A DNA stretch of 43,944 nucleotides from Verrucomicrobiota bacterium (GTDB taxonomy: Bacteria > Verrucomicrobiota > Verrucomicrobiia > Limisphaerales > UBA9464), in contig VHCG01000032.1 of the NCBI GenBank assembly GCA_016871805.1, forward strand, positions 1-43,944, read 5' to 3'. The notes beneath the pieces were generated by a model. The model made no database searches. It was given only the letters and a program-made list of their open reading frames with translations, and had not been told where the DNA came from. Both the position numbers and the translations under genes were made by a program. Shown here in pieces: positions 41,123 through 43,944 of this stretch. Each line of letters begins with the position of its first letter. The first letter of the stretch is position 1.

Positions 41123-42895
41123 TTACTCCGGGGCGGAGAACAGCTCAGGCGCAGCGGTCCTTGCCAGATCCCGTGACAGTTCCAGGGCATCCTGTGCCCT
41201 GGAACATCCGAGCGCCCGCTCCGCCATGGCGACAGCCTCGTCGCGCCGAAGCCTCCTGAGAAGATGCTTGGCCGCCGGGATCAGTGCCGGGGTGACGCTC
41301 AGCTCATCCACACCAAGGCCCAGCAGCAGCGGGATCAACGCGGGATCCCCCGCCATCTCGCCACAGACACCCACCCACCGACCCTGTGCGCGGGCCGCCT
41401 CCACCGTGGCCCGGATCAGTCGCAGGACCGCCGGGTGGGCCGGATTGTGCAGCGTCGCCACCTTCGGATTCAGGCGGTCCACCGCCAGGGTGTATTGGGT
41501 CAGGTCATTGGTCCCGAGGCTGAAGAAGTCCACATGGGGTGCCAAGTGGGGCGCCAGAAGTGCCGCGGAGGGGACCTCGATCATCATCCCGACCTGCAGG
41601 GTCGGATCGTGCGCGACGCCCTGTCGAACGAAGTCCGAGCGGCACTCCTCCAGCAAGGCCTTGGCCTCGATCAGTTCGTCGATCGAGGAGATCATCGGGA
41701 ACATCAGCCGGATCCGCCCATGGACACTCGCCCGAAGGATGGCCCGGAGCTGCACCCGGAACATCTCCGGACGCGCCAGGCTGATCCGGATGGCGCGCCA
41801 TCCCAGGAACGGGTTCTGCTCCGCTGTCTGGTCCGGATCCACCAGCTTGTCGCCTCCAAGATCGAGGGTCCGGATGACCACCGGATCCGGCGCCAGGGAT
41901 TCCGCGACCGCACGGTAGGCGGCGTATTGGCGATCCTCATCGGGCGGCACCTCGCTGTTCAGGAACAGGAACTCGGTCCGAAACAGGCCGACCCCATGGG
42001 CCCCGGATTCCCGGACGGACGCCACTTCCGAAGGCTCGTCGATGTTGGCGGCAAGCCCGATTCTCGCCCCATCGAGGGTGACCGCCGGCAGATCCCGGAC
42101 CGCCTGGAGCCGGACCTCCAACGCCTCACGACGCTCCCGGATCTGTCCGTAGCGGAACAGCGTGGCGTCGGTGGGGCTCAGGACCAGGACACCCTCGTGT
42201 CCATCAATCAGGACATGGTCGCCGGTCTGAAGCTCCCTCGACACGTCTCCCAGTCCGACCACGGCCGGGATTCGGAGCTTCCGGGCAACAATCGCAGTGT
42301 GCCCGGTCAGTCCACCCCGATCGGTCGCGAACCCCAGCACCTTGGACCGGTCCAGGAGAGCCGTGGCGCTGGGGGGAAGATCTGGTGCGACGAGGACGAC
42401 GGGTTCCGCGAGGTTGGCCAGATTCGGCCCCATCTCCCCAAGGAGATTGCGGATCACACGATGAGACACGTCCTGGACATCCGCGGCCCGCTCGCGGAGA
42501 TAGGGATCGTCGGCCGCCTCGAGCGCCGCGCAGAACCGGCTGCAGACGGTCTGGACGGCGTACTCCGCACCATTCAAGCCCTCGCGGATGGCACGGGAGA
42601 TCTCGCCCACGAGCGCGGGATCCTCCAGGACGAGTCCATGGGCCTCGAAGATCGCAGCCTCCGTCGCTCCCATCGCCAGCAGGACCCTCTGGTGGATCTC
42701 GAGGACCTGGTGACGCGTCTCGGTGATGGCCCGGTGGAATCGTTCCAGCTCTTCCCCGGTCTCCCTTTCCGCGATGGACCTTGGACGGACGTCGACCATG
42801 CCCGAGCCGATCCTGAACACCCGGCCATGCACCACCCCGCCCGAGGCGGCAACCCCACGGGAAACGCGCTCCACGGATGGTTCGTGCGGGCGCAT
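41123..42895 (-). CDS. ptsI: Phosphoenolpyruvate-protein phosphotransferase (PTS enzyme I)
   Basis: 590 aa from the ATG at 42895 (MRPHEPSVERVSRGVAASGG); GGAG six bases upstream is a proper ribosome site. The frame stays open to 43270, but only through the trpG/pabA gene. Order: N-terminal HPr-binding helical domain, phospho-His domain with TDRGGLTGHTAIVARK (active His199), and the C-terminal PEP-binding barrel with GVGLFRTEFLFL, RTLDLGGDK, NPFLGWRAIRISL, FFSLGTNDLTQYTLAVDR and GVCGEMAGDP (catalytic Cys). In the active loop the usual Ser before His is Gly. Full length (E. coli 575 aa). It moves phosphate from PEP to HPr; no HPr or EII gene is in the window, so regulatory or PTS-partial use is possible. 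23 bp downstream of trpG/pabA. Confidence 0.97.
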   Translation of the reverse strand: MRPHEPSVERVSRGVAASGGVVHGRVFRIGSGMVDVRPRSIAERETGEELERFHRAITETRHQVLEIHQRVLLAMGATEAAIFEAHGLVLEDPALVGEISRAIREGLNGAEYAVQTVCSRFCAALEAADDPYLRERAADVQDVSHRVIRNLLGEMGPNLANLAEPVVLVAPDLPPSATALLDRSKVLGFATDRGGLTGHTAIVARKLRIPAVVGLGDVSRELQTGDHVLIDGHEGVLVLSPTDATLFRYGQIRERREALEVRLQAVRDLPAVTLDGARIGLAANIDEPSEVASVRESGAHGVGLFRTEFLFLNSEVPPDEDRQYAAYRAVAESLAPDPVVIRTLDLGGDKLVDPDQTAEQNPFLGWRAIRISLARPEMFRVQLRAILRASVHGRIRLMFPMISSIDELIEAKALLEECRSDFVRQGVAHDPTLQVGMMIEVPSAALLAPHLAPHVDFFSLGTNDLTQYTLAVDRLNPKVATLHNPAHPAVLRLIRATVEAARAQGRWVGVCGEMAGDPALIPLLLGLGVDELSVTPALIPAAKHLLRRLRRDEAVAMAERALGCSRAQDALELSRDLARTAAPELFSAPE

Positions 42896-42918
42896 CTCGG
42901 TCTCCGGTCGGGTGGCCT

Positions 42919-43506
42919 CTAGCGCGGTGGTGACCCGTGCGGCAGGCTCATGAAGTTCTCGAGGATCCGGCGCCCGTTCTCGGTCAGGATGCTCTCGGGA
43001 TGGAACTGGACACCCCAGATGGGGAGCGTCGTGTGTTGCAGTCCCATGATCTCCCCCTCCTCGGTCCAGGCCGTGACCACCAGCTCGGCAGGCAGCGTCT
43101 CGCGACGGGCCACTAGGGAGTGATAGCGGGTGGCCAGGAAGGGATTGGGCATGCCCTCGAAGAGATCCTGTCCATCGTGGAGGATCGGCGAGGTCTTCCC
43201 ATGCATCATGCGATGGTTCACCACCACCTCGGCTCCGAAGGTATGGGCGATGCACTGGTGGCCCAGGCACACCCCAAGGATGGGGACGTTACGATCGGCG
43301 AAGGCCCGGATGATCTGGTTGGAGAGACCCGCCTCGCGTGGGGAACACGGTCCCGGTGAGATCAGGACCCGCTCGGGTCGAAGGGCCAGGGCCTGCTCGA
43401 CCGAGATCTGGTCGTTGCGGTGCACCTCCATGGCCACGCCCATCTCCCCCAGGTACTGCACCAGGTTGAAGGTGAACGAGTCATAGTTGTCGATGACCAG
43501 CAGCAT
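42919..43506 (-). CDS. trpG: Anthranilate/aminodeoxychorismate synthase glutaminase subunit
   Basis: 195 aa from the ATG at 43506 ([23 protein letters not shown]); nine more codons are possible upstream but unneeded. Class I glutamine amidotransferase: oxyanion strand [13 protein letters not shown], nucleophile Cys in [21 protein letters not shown] (about residue 80), and the His-Glu pair in [14 protein letters not shown] (about 169-173). It supplies ammonia to the chorismate-binding partner for tryptophan or folate synthesis. TrpG and PabA cannot be told apart by sequence alone, and many bacteria use one protein for both; no trpE or pabB is nearby. It precedes ptsI by 23 bp on the same strand, an arrangement with no obvious metabolic link. 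Confidence 0.93.
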   Translation of the reverse strand: MLLVIDNYDSFTFNLVQYLGEMGVAMEVHRNDQISVEQALALRPERVLISPGPCSPREAGLSNQIIRAFADRNVPILGVCLGHQCIAHTFGAEVVVNHRMMHGKTSPILHDGQDLFEGMPNPFLATRYHSLVARRETLPAELVVTAWTEEGEIMGLQHTTLPIWGVQFHPESILTENGRRILENFMSLPHGSPPR

Positions 43507-43661
43507 CGCCGGAAGGATACGGGGGGCGTCCACCGATTGAAAGCCACAGACGGTGGATTTCGAGCCCCCCTAGGATGGACCCACCTCATTCGGGCTCGGC
43601 AGGCCCGGATGTGGGGATTCGGACTTGGCACTCCGGGGAAACCGCTCCAATAAAGGCTCCC

Positions 43662-43944
43662 ATGGCAACGCGGCCTCCTGTCACCTTCACCGGCACTTCC
43701 CCGTCGGACGTCTCCAATTTCATCCGTCACCAGGGCATCGACCTGAGCCTTTTCCGGAGGGTCGTTGTCGACCCCACCCAGACGCGCGTCCTGGACGTCA
43801 ACCGGAGCGAGCTCCGATTTCCCGGCATCAGCTATGGCAATCCCCTGCTGCCCGTGATTCTGAAGGAGGCCGGTGCCTCCTTCGATCCTTCGGTGCTCGA
43901 TACGCCGCCCCCGACGCCGGACCAGATCCGGGATTTCCGGGTCT
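43662..43944 (+). CDS. Unrecognised protein, N-terminal part only
   Basis: The frame from the ATG at 43662 is open to the window end (94 codons). The visible part begins MATRPPVTFTGTSPSDVSNF and continues with FRRVVVDPTQTRVLDVNRSEL and FPGISYGNPLLPVILKEAGASFDPSVLDTPPPTPDQI. No signal peptide or membrane helix. The periodic third-position G/C fits a real gene, but I do not recognise the family. It is divergent from trpG, with 155 bp between the two starts, which must hold both promoters. Confidence 0.6.
   Translation, partial: MATRPPVTFTGTSPSDVSNFIRHQGIDLSLFRRVVVDPTQTRVLDVNRSELRFPGISYGNPLLPVILKEAGASFDPSVLDTPPPTPDQIRDFRV

Noticed and set aside
1..43944. CRISPR array or defence island
   Set aside because: No regularly spaced direct repeats of 25-40 bp and no Cas, restriction-modification or retron-like proteins; only DUF433 resembles a toxin-antitoxin component.

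Overview
The window reads as chromosomal DNA of a GC-rich member of the Verrucomicrobiota, most likely near Pedosphaera/Limisphaerales, with Planctomycetota as the alternative. The taxonomic evidence is the protein content: a DUF1549/DUF1553 c-type cytochrome overlapping a DUF1501 gene, a DUF1552 protein, two DUF1080 proteins, a DUF3472 protein, several secreted PQQ-type beta-propellers, an H-X9-DG pseudopilin with a typical verrucomicrobial prepilin start, and a long-form IspG of 591 aa. No phage, insertion sequence, CRISPR array or rRNA was seen.

Layout. 1-7.6 kb: the 3'-truncated gene of a giant secreted beta-helix protein (-), a cytochrome c/leucine-rich-repeat protein (+), a DUF1080 lipoprotein (-), a CmcI-type methyltransferase-like protein (+) and a second DUF1080 protein (+). 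7.6-9.0 kb: pyrH-frr (-), separated by a G-rich hexamer repeat. 9.3-10.8 kb: a GpgS-like glycosyltransferase followed in the same frame by a HAD phosphatase, a candidate glucosylglycerate module. 10.9-17.1 kb: two divergent secreted PQQ propellers, a DUF3472 protein, a PIG-L deacetylase and a ROK protein. 17.2-22.9 kb: a UvrD/Rep helicase (-) diverging from rseP and ispG (+). pyrH-frr and rseP-ispG look like the two ends of the common pyrH-frr-uppS-cdsA-dxr-rseP-ispG cluster, with accessory genes between them.

23.1-36.3 kb is one long block on the minus strand. In transcription order it holds an orphan DUF433 gene, the DUF1549/1553-DUF1501 couple, a TIM-barrel sugar isomerase-like protein, a DUF1552 protein, a TPR protein, a pseudopilin, thiE, a four-helix holin-like membrane protein, an L,D-transpeptidase and an MFS transporter. 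36.4-40.7 kb (+) is a compact set: secreted propeller, SMP-30 lactonase and CstA, the last two overlapping by 4 nt. Then come tRNA-Ser(CGA) and tRNA-Gly(TCC), followed by trpG/pabA and ptsI (-), and a divergent unknown gene cut by the window end.

Functionally the region mixes housekeeping genes (nucleotide, isoprenoid and thiamine synthesis, translation, repair, phosphotransfer) with an envelope and periplasmic set for handling polysaccharides and sugar acids. Several perfect GC hairpins without T-tracts lie just past stop codons, mostly between convergent genes. Many genes, frr and pyrH among them, have no visible Shine-Dalgarno sequence. All functional calls rest on reading the translated sequences; no database search was run.
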